From NCBI RefSeq assembly GCF_900141865.1, contig NZ_FQYW01000003.1, positions 62,001 to 126,000 of the forward strand: 64,000 bases of DNA. The letters are read 5' to 3'. Every line of letters starts with the position of its first letter. Positions within the stretch are counted from its first letter, which is position 1. Source of the stretch: Anaerovibrio lipolyticus DSM 3074. Lineage in GTDB: Bacteria; Bacillota; Negativicutes; Selenomonadales; Selenomonadaceae. Positions 23,875 through 32,920 of the stretch are shown here, in pieces. The notes beneath the pieces are model-generated. The model saw only the letters and a list, made by a program, of their open reading frames with translations, was not told the DNA's origin and ran no database searches. Made by a program: the position numbers and the translations under genes.

Positions 23875-24900
23875 TTATGATTTACTGCTATTTGCCAAAG
23901 AAACCAGCTGGGATGCAGTCTCAGAAAGGGAAGTGAGCTCCTGGGCCACATCAGAAATGGCAGCGGACTGCTGACCAACGATATCGGAGGTAGCTTCACC
24001 CTTGGCAACGGTTTCCTGAACGGACTCACCAATGCGGTCAGTGAATTCCTGAATCTTGTCTACAGTCTCACGGGAGCTGTCAGCCAGCTTACCGATTTCC
24101 TCGGATACAACGGCAAAGCCTGCACCTGCAGTACCTGCACGGGCTGCCTCGATGGAAGCATTAAGACCAAGGAGACGGGTCTGCTTGGCGATATCGCGGA
24201 TAAGAGAGGTAAACTCGTTAATCTTACCAGAAATATCGGATACGTTCTGAATTTCAACATTCAGACCCTTCTGGTTATCATTTACATCATTGGCAGAAGC
24301 TGCAAGCTCCTCCATTGCTGCGGAGCAATGAAGAACGGCGTCATTAATGGAGCTGGCCAAGGTCTTAAGGCGATACTCCATATAGCCAATATTGGAAAGA
24401 GTAGTAGCCATAAGGAAAAGGCAATCAGCAGCCTGCTCCAAGCGAGCCTTTGGAACAATCTGAATCTTGCGAACAGCCTCAACGTACTTTTCCGGGTCCA
24501 CATTAATCTCCCGTGCATAATTGCGGAACTTTTCCTCATCTGGTGGAGCAGTTAAAACCTGACCGCCCAAAATGGAACCAATCTGCTTGCCATTGAGAAG
24601 AATAGGAGCACCGAAATCCATGAGGCCAGCATGGCACTCATATACAGATGGACGACCGGTTCTGGCTGCGGTCTCACCACCACGCTTGTCGCATTCCTCA
24701 CAACGGCGACAGCCTTCTCTGGAATCACGGGTGTACTTCATACAAAAATCGGACCAGTCAGTAGGTCTGGTAATTGGTTTACCATCTGCATCAACAGTTA
24801 CTGCTGTCATGCCTACTGCACGAGCGAATGTATCCTGGAATTTCTGTAAGAAGTCCATGTCAAAAATATCCTGCACGCGAATATTCTCTAAATCTGCCAT
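23875..24900 (-). CDS. soluble PocR-domain chemoreceptor-like protein
   Basis: A 341-residue protein without membrane helices. Residues ~8-170 form a PocR sensor domain: '[20 protein letters not shown]', a Cys cluster ('[20 protein letters not shown]'), '[14 protein letters not shown]', '[13 protein letters not shown]'. Residues ~185-335 are an MCP signalling domain with the hairpin tip '[20 protein letters not shown]' and '[13 protein letters not shown]'. The Cys cluster may bind Fe-S or sense small metabolites. It should signal to CheA or act in biofilm control from the cytoplasm. Single gene. Confidence 0.92.
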   Translation of the reverse strand: MADLENIRVQDIFDMDFLQKFQDTFARAVGMTAVTVDADGKPITRPTDWSDFCMKYTRDSREGCRRCEECDKRGGETAARTGRPSVYECHAGLMDFGAPILLNGKQIGSILGGQVLTAPPDEEKFRNYAREINVDPEKYVEAVRKIQIVPKARLEQAADCLFLMATTLSNIGYMEYRLKTLASSINDAVLHCSAAMEELAASANDVNDNQKGLNVEIQNVSDISGKINEFTSLIRDIAKQTRLLGLNASIEAARAGTAGAGFAVVSEEIGKLADSSRETVDKIQEFTDRIGESVQETVAKGEATSDIVGQQSAAISDVAQELTSLSETASQLVSLANSSKS

Positions 24901-25017
24901 AAATAAGCACCTCTCCCTGTGAAGTTTGTTTTTAACACACGATAAATTGATCTCTCAAATTTCGTCAAAAGATGGATAATACCATTATACCTTTAATAAT
25001 TAGTTTAGACAACTAAA

Positions 25018-25950
25018 TTATATATGGAAAGTTTCAACTCCCTGGCCTGTCCACTTGGGAATGAATTCTTCCCTTGCCGCTCCGGATTCCTGTACAAAGC
25101 ATCTGGTAAATCCCAAATCCAGTGCAAAATCCACCACAGAATCATATTCAAAGGTGGTCAAAGGCCGTTTTAGCTTTGGATGGGCAAGGGCCTTATAGGC
25201 TGGAGTATACTGATTCATTATGCTCACCATAATGCTGTCACCAAACTCTTCCCACAACCATTTCAACAAAACCATACTGTCCTTTCGGGCTCCAGGCAAA
25301 ACCATATGCCGTACCAGCACCCCCTTTTGGAGTATACCGCCCCTTTCCACAGCAGCTCCTGTCAGCTGAACCATTTTTCTAATGGCCCTGCTGGCCACCC
25401 GAAAGTAATCCGGTGCTTTGGAATACTCACCGGCCAAATCTTCCGAATAATACTTTAAATCCGGCAAAAACACGTCCACTATATCTCCAAGTAAATCCAA
25501 AGTGGAGATATTTTCATATCCACTTGAATTATACACCACGGGCAGTGAAAAACCCTTCTTTTTTGCGAAAAATAATCCTCTAATTATTTGGGGAACGTAA
25601 TGGGTAGGCGTAACCAAATCAAGAGTTGATGCGCCCCGCAGCTGCTGCTCATAGAAAATTTCCCCCAAGCGCTCATCAGATACCTCAATGCCCTTATGGC
25701 CGTGACTAATCTCATGATTCTGACAAAACATACAGCGAAGGCTACAGCCGGAAAAGAAAACCGTTCCAGCTCCCTTTTCTCCGGCAATTACCGGCTCCTC
25801 CCATGGGTGAAGGCTCACCAAAGCCACCTTGGCCTTAAGGCCCCCTCCACAAAATCCTGTTCCCTTTACGCGATCAGCGTGGCAAAGGCGGGGGCATATG
25901 GAACAGTCTGCCAATAAATCCCCTACACCATTATCTAAAATGCCGCTCAT
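25018..25950 (-). CDS. radical SAM protein, PflX-like
   Basis: A 310-residue protein with an N-terminal Cys cluster ('CSICPRLCHADR', 'GFCGGG') and the radical-SAM triad in 'SGCSLRCMFCQNHEISHG' (~residues 70-85). This arrangement matches the uncharacterised PflX-type proteins (COG1313), related to pyruvate formate-lyase activases. The start overlaps the stop of the upstream sulfatase gene by four bases (ATGA), so the two are translationally coupled. The substrate is not known. Confidence 0.85.
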   Translation of the reverse strand: MSGILDNGVGDLLADCSICPRLCHADRVKGTGFCGGGLKAKVALVSLHPWEEPVIAGEKGAGTVFFSGCSLRCMFCQNHEISHGHKGIEVSDERLGEIFYEQQLRGASTLDLVTPTHYVPQIIRGLFFAKKKGFSLPVVYNSSGYENISTLDLLGDIVDVFLPDLKYYSEDLAGEYSKAPDYFRVASRAIRKMVQLTGAAVERGGILQKGVLVRHMVLPGARKDSMVLLKWLWEEFGDSIMVSIMNQYTPAYKALAHPKLKRPLTTFEYDSVVDFALDLGFTRCFVQESGAAREEFIPKWTGQGVETFHI

Positions 25951-27989
25951 TTCTTTGCCTCCATCAGACTCTCATCCAATATATTGCCATATTTTGGCAA
26001 CCACCAGGAAATAGAGCGAACTGTATCACAATATATCTGCATTTCCAACACATCCATTGGCTCTGCTCCCCCGTTGGCATCAATAGGAATTGGCTGGATA
26101 GGATAAATATCCGCCTCACCGTAATAATCCCTTGTGAACCACACGGCATAATTAACCCCCATGGTATTCTGGCGGGTAAGGCTGGAGCCTATGGACATAT
26201 ACTTAAAGCCCTTAGGGGCTATCATTTCCAAAATAGTTGGAGCAATATCTATCTGGCTTCCCGCTGCCTTTGGAATCATAAGCTTTTGGGTTACCCCCTT
26301 GCCAGTAATGATAAGAGGCACACCATAGCGCTCATAAATGTTAGGTGTCTTATCGATGTTATATCGCTCAGCATGATCACCCACCACCAAAACCAAACTG
26401 TCAGGATACTTTTCCTTGATGGCTTTGATAAATTTTGCCATTTCACGATCCGCATACCAAAAATGTCCTAGCTGATTAATCAGCTCAGCATCTCCCTTGG
26501 CCTCCTCAGGCAGTCCGTCAATAACCTGCTGGGAATCAAAGCCCTTCGATTTCAGATCCACATTAAATGGTGAATGGTTTGAAACATTAAGAATCACGTT
26601 AAAGCTGTCCTTTTCAGGGTCAACACCCTCCAGCACCGCCTGATAAAGGTATTCGTCATCAACCCCCCATACACTGCCGGTGGCCTCCTGAGGCATACTG
26701 CCCTTGCCCCGAAAATGGTCAAAGCCCTGGGCCAATACAAATGGCTCTATCCTCTCCCAGGTGGAAGGCCCCGCGTACCACATGGTGGTATCATAGCCCA
26801 GCTCCTTCATCTGTGGGGCAATGGAGGTTGGATACGGAGCCGCAAAGGACTCGGGCATGGTGGTAAGATACAGATTGGCATCCGCCAGCCCAGTTACAAT
26901 GCCAGTTACAGCAGAAACGGTACTGCCCCCATTAGGCAAAAATGCCGGACAATAGGCTGTATCCTGTTCCTTGATAACAGACCTCATACCATCGGCGATA
27001 TGAAGATTTTTGTATTTATCCAGCAGAGGCCAGTTGGCGTAGCTTTCAGAAACCATTAAAAAGATATGCTTTGGCTTCTCAATCTGGGGACCCTGGGCGC
27101 TTCTGGTGATATAATCCTCCAGATTATTGCTGTCCGGGTTCTTGCCCACCATGTGAGCTGCCAGCTCCTGAATCTGCTGAGGAGTAAAATCCAACCCTTC
27201 AGAGGACAGCAACCGCCCGTTCATGCGATAGCCACGATAAATGGCCTGATAATCGTCCAAAATAGCCTCATTCAAAAAGGCGTCCTTGGTAATACCCGCA
27301 TTTTCCCAGCTGACAGAATTTTCCCAGCTAAGGCTGCCACCGAAGAATACAAGGCGGGCCACCAAATAAAAGACGGCAATTACCAATATTTTCTCTGCCC
27401 AAACACCGGCCTTTCCCCATGACTCCAGCTTCCCTTTTATCCCCAAATGCTCCGTAAACTGAAGCTCAATAAATTTATTAAGGAGCCACCACACCATAAA
27501 AGCCACCAGCAAAGCCCCCGCCAGTCTTAGTGGCAAATTAAATTCCTGCACAAGAGATACGAAAAGGGCATAAACATCATCGTTGGCAGTATTAAACAGC
27601 ATCTGATGAAATCTTGAATGGAATTGATGGTAATAGGGTATACTGGCAAAGAACAATATCATGGTAACAGCCGCCGTTGCAGCGCTTAATGCCTTAAAGA
27701 TTATTTTGCCACCTTTTCTGCTGAAAACAGCAGCCACAGCTGATGGCAATCCCACCACCATAGTCATAAGACCAGCCGTCTGTATACTTAAACGGGTCCC
27801 TCCGAAAAGGGCCAGCCAAATATCGGCAGAGGCTGCATCAGCACCCATGTAATCCCGAAGGAGGCCGATAAATATCACACGGCAAAGAGAAAGGACTGAG
27901 AGATAAAAAAGAAATACCTTCAGCCCCTTGATTATAAGATTATAATAATTATTCCAGTCCTTGAACTGGTTCTTATTACTATTTGTCAT
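25947..27989 (-). CDS. LTA synthase-like phosphoglycerol transferase/sulfatase
   Basis: A 680-residue protein. Residues ~20-210 carry about five membrane helices. The periplasmic sulfatase-fold domain starts at ~300: 'HIFLMVSESYANWPLLDKY' (metal Glu/Asp), 'LPNGGSTVSAVTGIV' (nucleophile Thr/Ser), 'NVSNHSPFNVDL', 'LVVGDHAERYN' (metal Asp-His). It resembles LtaS/OpgB enzymes that move phosphoglycerol groups. In a diderm Firmicute the acceptor may be periplasmic glucan or lipid rather than LTA; this is inference. Middle gene of a DeoR-regulator operon. Confidence 0.88.
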   Translation of the reverse strand: MTNSNKNQFKDWNNYYNLIIKGLKVFLFYLSVLSLCRVIFIGLLRDYMGADAASADIWLALFGGTRLSIQTAGLMTMVVGLPSAVAAVFSRKGGKIIFKALSAATAAVTMILFFASIPYYHQFHSRFHQMLFNTANDDVYALFVSLVQEFNLPLRLAGALLVAFMVWWLLNKFIELQFTEHLGIKGKLESWGKAGVWAEKILVIAVFYLVARLVFFGGSLSWENSVSWENAGITKDAFLNEAILDDYQAIYRGYRMNGRLLSSEGLDFTPQQIQELAAHMVGKNPDSNNLEDYITRSAQGPQIEKPKHIFLMVSESYANWPLLDKYKNLHIADGMRSVIKEQDTAYCPAFLPNGGSTVSAVTGIVTGLADANLYLTTMPESFAAPYPTSIAPQMKELGYDTTMWYAGPSTWERIEPFVLAQGFDHFRGKGSMPQEATGSVWGVDDEYLYQAVLEGVDPEKDSFNVILNVSNHSPFNVDLKSKGFDSQQVIDGLPEEAKGDAELINQLGHFWYADREMAKFIKAIKEKYPDSLVLVVGDHAERYNIDKTPNIYERYGVPLIITGKGVTQKLMIPKAAGSQIDIAPTILEMIAPKGFKYMSIGSSLTRQNTMGVNYAVWFTRDYYGEADIYPIQPIPIDANGGAEPMDVLEMQIYCDTVRSISWWLPKYGNILDESLMEAKK

Positions 27990-28010
27990 ATTACTTCCTT
28001 GATTAAAATC

Positions 28011-28778
28011 TTATGGTACAATAATGTCCACGCCGTAGTCAGCAGCCGCCTTGCGGATTTTTTCATCTGGCAGGGCGTCAGTAATTAGACCGGACAGGGT
28101 GTCCAGGGTGGCATAATTATAGTTGCCGTCGGTGCTGAGCTTCTTTGCCTCAGCCACAACATAGGCCCGCTTGCTAACCCGGATAATACGGGACTTATTG
28201 ATACCATCCTCAATATCGTAGGTGGATACGCTGTTTTCCATTACATCCACACCTACAGCCCCTACAAAGGCAATATCCGGCTTCAAATGGGAGATGAAAT
28301 CCATGGTCATGCCGCCCCAGAAGCCATCTCGGCTCTTATTAATCTTGCCACCGGCAAAGATAACGCGAATTCTGGGATGACGGGCCAAAATAATCAGAAT
28401 ATCAATCATATTGGTAACAATGGTAAGCTCCCGCTGGTCCTTTATCAAGAGCTCCGCAATGGCCAGATTGCTGGTGGAAATATCCAAAAAAACCATATCG
28501 TGCTCGTGAATGAGCTTAACTGCCGCCTGAGCAATGCGACGCTTGGCATCCACATCGGAGCCCTTGTGCTTGCTGACCTCGATGGCGTGAATATTCTCTC
28601 TGATAGCCACTGCACCGCCATAGGTTCTCTTAAGGCGGCCCTGTTTTTCCAGGGACCCTAGATCTTTACGAATACAGTCGTCTGTAACATTAAACTTGGC
28701 ACTAAGCTCCTTAACCCGAACCTTACCCTCGGTATTAAGCAAATTCATTATGCTTTCCTGGCGCTCTTCCAAAAACAT
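28011..28778 (-). CDS. DeoR-family transcriptional regulator
   Basis: A 255-residue protein of normal family length. N-terminal winged HTH: 'RQESIMNLLNTEGKVRVKEL', 'FNVTDDCIRKDLGSLEKQGR' (residues ~6-50), 'LKRTYGGAV' wing. The rest is the sugar-phosphate-binding DeoRC domain ('VFLDISTSNLAIAELL', 'DIAFVGAVGVD'). It lies 21 bases before the LTA synthase-like gene and probably controls its own operon in response to a phosphorylated sugar. Confidence 0.93.
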   Translation of the reverse strand: MFLEERQESIMNLLNTEGKVRVKELSAKFNVTDDCIRKDLGSLEKQGRLKRTYGGAVAIRENIHAIEVSKHKGSDVDAKRRIAQAAVKLIHEHDMVFLDISTSNLAIAELLIKDQRELTIVTNMIDILIILARHPRIRVIFAGGKINKSRDGFWGGMTMDFISHLKPDIAFVGAVGVDVMENSVSTYDIEDGINKSRIIRVSKRAYVVAEAKKLSTDGNYNYATLDTLSGLITDALPDEKIRKAAADYGVDIIVP

Positions 28779-28924
28779 CTATCCCACGTCCTTACACTCA
28801 AAATAATACACTATTGCGTATGAAAATCCTAAATGGGTCTCAATTTTCCAGTTATTACTTTATCATATTTCATATTCTTTTGCACGAAATTTCAAAAAAT
28901 ACTACAACTGAAAAAATTTATTTT

Positions 28925-30515
28925 TTAACGCTTCGGGGTAGATTCCTTTTCTATCATTTCTTTTAAAATGGAAATATCAGTATCATTAGTTAACAAATAC
29001 ACAAAATCCCCTGCATAAAGTCGGGCATCATCCATTGGGTTTATGCGCTGCAGCCCCCTTTTTATGTCCACAACAACAGTTTGCTCAGGCCATTTTATAT
29101 CTTTAATAAGGACCTTATCCACCACACTTCCGGAGCTCACCACCAGCTCCAGGGCAATGCGTCGTCCAGAGGAGCTGGCACCTATTCCGTGAGCCTTTTC
29201 CTTCAGTCTGATGGCACGATTTAAAAGCTCCTCATATACAGGCTTCCCCCCCCGTAAGGTCCGCCACCAGATAGGCTGTCATGGATACGCATATAAGGGC
29301 CAGCAAATGATGGAAGGAGCCTGTCATTTCCATAATAAGGACACTGCCAGTAATCGGAGATTTTACCACCGCCGCAAAATACGCCGCCATACCGAAAACG
29401 ATAATATCCCCTACATATATATAAGGCAATACTCCGAAGCTGGCCAGTACACTACCAAATACTGCACCTCCAGCAGCCCCCAGCACCAGCATAGGCAGGA
29501 ATATGCCACCCGGTACTCCGGAACCAAAGCACACCATGGTAAAGAGGAACTTACCCACAAATAGTATTATGAGAAAATAAAGGGGATACCAATTATGGGA
29601 AAGGGCATCCACCAACCGATTGCCGCCCCCTAAAATATCCGGCAATATAAAGCCCAGAGCCGCCGCCAGCAAAAGAGGCAGCAGAGGACGCTTAATACCG
29701 CTTAGTCCTAAACGGTCATAGGTATTCATAGAAAAGAGCAGGGAGGGGTTAAAAATGCGCCCCAACAGGCCAATGAAAGCACCTAATAAAATGAGGATAC
29801 CAAACATATTTAAGGGAAAAATAGCCAGATCCCCAATGTGAAATACGGGCCCCGCCCCAAAAATCACCTGAGTTACGGTGGTGGCGGTCACTGCCGCCGT
29901 AATGGAAGCCATAAGTAGCACCGGAGAAAAGCTCTTGTGAAGCTCCTCCAAACCGAAAATCACCCCCGCCAAAGGTGCATTAAAGGCAGCCGCCAAGCCG
30001 GCTCCGGAACCGGCAGTCATCAGAATACGTTCCTCATAACGGGTTCTGATAAATCTGCGGCTCACGCCCTGTCCCACACAGGCCCCCAACTGAACACTAG
30101 GACCCTCACGGCCAAGGGACAAACCGGCGCCAATGGCCAGCACACCACCAATAAGCTTGGACACCAACACGGACAGCCATCGCATATTCATGCGCCCCAT
30201 TAGAATTCCCTTTATCTGGGGAATACCACTGCCGGTACACATGGGCTCATTTTGAACTATCTTCATAAGCAGCCAGCCAATTATTACAAAGGTGGCGATG
30301 TACAGCAGGGGCAATGAATAATCACCGGCCTGAAAGCTCTCCGCCACCATATTATAAATAAGAGGCCGCAGGATTTCCGAAGCCCCCAACAGGTATCTGA
30401 ACAGAGCGATGACACAGCCTGCAAAAATACCTACAATAATTCCTTCTATAAATAAACGGAAATGAAAGCGCCGTTCCCGTGTTATATCCTTAATTAATCT
30501 TTCTGTGGTTGCCAT
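28925..30515 (-). pseudogene. ClC chloride channel with TrkA_C tail, frameshifted at a C8/G8 tract
   Basis: The main frame (29232..30515, 427 residues) is a ClC channel/antiporter: 'SLGREGPSVQLGACVGQGVS' with the selectivity 'GREGP', 'GSGAGLAAAFNAPLAGVIFG', 'GSGVPGGIFLPMLVLGA'. It stops after 'VADLTGGEACI'. Deleting one base in the eight-base tract at 29246..29253 joins it to '...TGGKPVYEELLNRAI' and on to a TrkA_C domain ending at 28925 ('LINPMDDARLYAGDFVYLL'-like). So an intact ancestor was about 530 residues. It could be an assembly error, true mutation or slippage. A truncated channel lacking TrkA_C might still work. Confidence 0.85.
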
Positions 30516-30547
30516 AAAAACCTCTCAAAAAGGGAACATAATAAAAA

Positions 30548-30571
30548 GAGGCATCACCAAAGTGACACCTC
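30548..30571 (-). terminator. terminator after rpsR
   Basis: GAGG-TG-TCAC/GTGA-TG-CCTC interrupted stem followed on the minus strand by TTTTTATT, between rpsR and the ClC gene. Confidence 0.7.
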
Positions 30572-30583
30572 CTTATCATTTTA

Positions 30584-30817
30584 TTACTCAGCAGTAAATG
30601 GCAACAAAGCGATGTTACGTGCGCGCTTAATAGCTACGGTAACCTGACGCTGATGCTTTGCGCAGTTGCCAGAAATACGACGAGGTAAAATCTTACCACG
30701 CTCGGTGATATAACGACGGAGCTTAGCAACGTCCTTATAGTCGATAACTTCTACTTTATCTACGCAGAAACTGCAAACCTTCTTACGAGGTCTTCTGCTT
30801 CTATCACGCTTAATCAA
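30584..30817 (-). CDS. rpsR: 30S ribosomal protein S18
   Basis: A 77-residue protein with the S18 pattern '[20 protein letters not shown]', '[20 protein letters not shown]' and '[13 protein letters not shown]'. It keeps the CxxC of the zinc-type S18. The start is TTG with GGAGGG seven bases upstream. It pairs with S6 on the 30S platform and is last in rpsF-ssb-rpsR. Confidence 0.97.
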   Translation of the reverse strand: MIKRDRSRRPRKKVCSFCVDKVEVIDYKDVAKLRRYITERGKILPRRISGNCAKHQRQVTVAIKRARNIALLPFTAE

Positions 30818-30832
30818 GTATATTCCCTCCTA

Positions 30833-31279
30833 TCAAAATGGAATATCGTCATCCGGTACTGGGCTGCCACCAAAGCCGCCCATAGGAGCTGCTTCAGCTG
30901 GTGCTGCAGCAGGAGATGGCGCAAATCCACCACCATTAGCATTAGGGTCACGCTGCTGCTTGGATCCCATAAACTCAATCTCGTTCGCAACTACCTCAGT
31001 AACGTATCTCTTGGATCCGTCCTGGGCCTCGTAGGATCTCACCTGCATACGGCCTTCTACCAATACCTGACTTCCTTTTATGAGGTTATTACCACAAATT
31101 TCAGCTAATTTTTCCCAAGCGATAATCGGAATAAAATCCGCAGTCTGCTGCTGATCTCCGGCATTACGGCCAAAACGGCGATTTACTGCCAAAGAAAATG
31201 ATGCAACTGCCTTACCAGAAGTGGTATAACGCATTTCTGGATCACGGGCTAATCTGCCTGCCAGTATAACCTTGTTCAT
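30833..31279 (-). CDS. ssb: single-stranded DNA-binding protein
   Basis: A 148-residue protein. Residues 1-105 are the OB fold ('MNKVILAGRLARDPEMRYTT', 'FIPIIAWEKLAEICGNNL', 'GSQVLVEGRMQVRSY'). A Gly/Pro/Ala-rich linker leads to the acidic 'DDDIPF' tip that recruits repair and replication partners. It sits between rpsF and rpsR, the usual Firmicute order, 19 bases after rpsF. Confidence 0.97.
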   Translation of the reverse strand: MNKVILAGRLARDPEMRYTTSGKAVASFSLAVNRRFGRNAGDQQQTADFIPIIAWEKLAEICGNNLIKGSQVLVEGRMQVRSYEAQDGSKRYVTEVVANEIEFMGSKQQRDPNANGGGFAPSPAAAPAEAAPMGGFGGSPVPDDDIPF

Positions 31280-31298
31280 GGTTTACCTCCCGAAACTA

Positions 31299-31583
31299 TT
31301 ACTCTTCTACACGTACAACCATGTGCTTGAGAAGATCATCAGTAATCTTCATAACACGGTCAACTTCAGCTACGCAAGCAGGCTCTGCAGTTACGTTAAG
31401 CAGAACATAGTAGCCTTCGGTACAATCCTTGATCTCATAAGCAAGACGCTTCTTGCCCCAACGATCCTCGGAATCAACAGTACCGCCATTAGCAGCAATC
31501 AGCTTAGTGAACTTCTCAACTACAGCGTTAGTTGCCTCTTCTTCCATTGGTTTAACAATGAATATGACTTCGTACTTTCTCAC
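31299..31583 (-). CDS. rpsF: 30S ribosomal protein S6
   Basis: A 94-residue protein of typical length: 'RKYEVIFIVKPMEEEATNAV', 'DRWGKKRLAYEIKDCTEGYY', 'DDLLKHMVVRVEE'. The start is GTG with GGAGGTGATTTC upstream. First gene of the rpsF-ssb-rpsR operon, whose promoter is at 31685..31713. Confidence 0.97.
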   Translation of the reverse strand: MRKYEVIFIVKPMEEEATNAVVEKFTKLIAANGGTVDSEDRWGKKRLAYEIKDCTEGYYVLLNVTAEPACVAEVDRVMKITDDLLKHMVVRVEE

Positions 31584-31609
31584 GAAATCACCTCCCTCTT
31601 TGGTCTTTG

Positions 31610-31713
31610 GCTCCTTATTACATAAGGAGCAGAGAAAGTTATCAAACGAAAATTTGAAACTATCTTTGTCCTTGTGACTTGAAAATTATATCACTCTGAA
31701 AGATTCGATGCAA
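31610..31713 (-). promoter_or_regulatory. rpsF promoter and leader hairpin
   Basis: TTGCAT (31708..31713) and TATAAT (31685..31690), 17-base spacer, on the minus strand. The leader folds into GCTCCTTAT/ATAAGGAGC (31610..31630) ahead of the ribosome site. S6-S18 autoregulatory leaders occur at this position in many bacteria; whether this is one is not shown. Confidence 0.6.
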
Positions 31714-31784
31714 GAAATATTTTTTATTACCTCATCCAACGTCTCAAAAGACTGGGACAATTCCCCTTCCCCATAGGGTAAGGC

Positions 31785-31810
31785 ATAAAAAAAAGACTGC
31801 AACGCAGTCT
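31785..31810 (-). terminator. terminator after tRNA-Gln
   Basis: AGACTGC/GCAGTCT stem with three-base loop and T8 tail on the minus strand. Confidence 0.88.
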
Positions 31811-31822
31811 CTTAAAGTTAAA

Positions 31823-31898
31823 TGGCAGGGGTAGCAGGACTCGAACCTACGAATGCTGGATTCAGAATCCAGTGCCTTACCAACTTGGCGATACCCCT
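31823..31898 (-). tRNA. tRNA-Gln (CTG anticodon)
   Basis: A 76-base cloverleaf with CCA encoded. Acceptor AGGGGTA/TACCCCT, anticodon arm CTGGA-TTCTGAA-TCCAG giving anticodon CTG, T arm ending GTTCGAGTC. Reads CAG codons. Confidence 0.95.
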
Positions 31899-31974
31899 AT
31901 GAATCTTTCAGACAACGAGAATTATATCTAAAAGGGGGCAGCTTGTCAACAATTATTTTTTTATATTTAATTTA

Positions 31975-32160
31975 TGGGCAAATGACTAGTGGCTTGAACA
32001 TTTAGTCACTGTGCGTTAAGAAACTTTTTGTTGCTATACCTTAATCATAGTGGGAAAAATCATCTGTTTGAGCGAAGCGAGTTATGATTTTTGCCGCTAT
32101 ATAAAAGCAAGAAAAAGTTTTAGCACAGGGACGGCGTGAAAGCCATTAGTCATTTGCCCA
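31975..32160. repeat. large palindromic repeat element, copy 1
   Basis: A 186-base imperfect palindrome fills the gap between tRNA-Gln and ung: outer arms TGGGCAAATGACTA/TAGTCATTTGCCCA, then CTGTGC...AAACTTTTT/AAAAAGTTTT..GCACAG, then AAAATCAT/ATGATTTT around a central 'GAGCGAAGCGAG'. Its core (about 32009..32128) matches, in inverse orientation, the element at 51290. No ORF is inside. Looks like a MITE or a structured noncoding repeat. Confidence 0.8.
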
Positions 32161-32167
32161 ATAAAAT

Positions 32168-32852
32168 CTAATGTATATTTGGCAGCTGCCAGTTAATAGG
32201 CTCCTGGCCTGTTGACTTCAAAAATTCATTGGCTCTGGAAAATGGCCGACTGCCAAAAAAGCCCCGATAAGCCGAAAGAGGACTTGGATGGGGCGACTCA
32301 ATTATAAGATGAGCCTTATTGGTAATCATGGCCTTTTTCCGTCTTGCCGGTGCCCCCCACAAAATAAACACCATAGGCTTTTCCCGCTCATTAAGAATGG
32401 AAATTATCCTGTCAGTAAAAATTTCCCAGCCCTTGCCCTGGTGGGAATTGGCATTATGGGCCTGCACCGTCAAAACAGTATTTAGCAATAATACTCCCTG
32501 CCTTGCCCATGGCTCCAGACAGCCATTATCCGGCACGCTGCAGCCCAAATCCGTTTCCAGCTCCTTAAAAATATTCTGCAAGGAGGGGGGGCGGTGGCAC
32601 ATTTGGCAATACAGAAAAACTCAAACCATGGGCCTGCCCCGGCTCATGATATGGGTCCTGGCCAAAGATAACCACCTTGGTATCCGCCAGGCTGGTATAG
32701 TGCAGGGCATTGAATATGGAATACATATCCGGAAAGATTTGCCGGGTACGATATTCATTTATAAGAAATTGGCGAAGCTCTTTATAATATGGCTTCTCCA
32801 TTTCAGGAAGCAGATATTGCTCCCAATCATTTGTAAAAATTCTCACAGCCAT
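32168..32852 (-). pseudogene. ung: uracil-DNA glycosylase, frameshifted at a G7/C7 tract
   Basis: Two overlapping frames make one family-1 UDG. The first (to ~32590) holds '[20 protein letters not shown]' with the catalytic Asp. The second holds '[16 protein letters not shown]', 'LLLNTVLTV' and the leucine-loop '[18 protein letters not shown]'. They join if the seven-base tract at 32585..32591 had six bases. All motifs are intact otherwise, about 228 residues. It removes uracil from DNA. Start ATG 32852 or a nearby GTG. Either an assembly error or a recent/phase-variable slip. Confidence 0.9.
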
Positions 32853-32894
32853 CACCTAACAAGAAGTATACCACAGCAAAGGAAAATAGAAAAA

Positions 32895-32914
32895 GGGACC
32901 ACAAAAGCAGTCCC
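32895..32914 (-). terminator. terminator after ptsI
   Basis: GGGAC/GTCCC hairpin with a TTTTTC tail on the minus strand. Almost the same hairpin ends the transcript at 57626. Confidence 0.8.
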
Positions 32915-32920
32915 ATTTTT

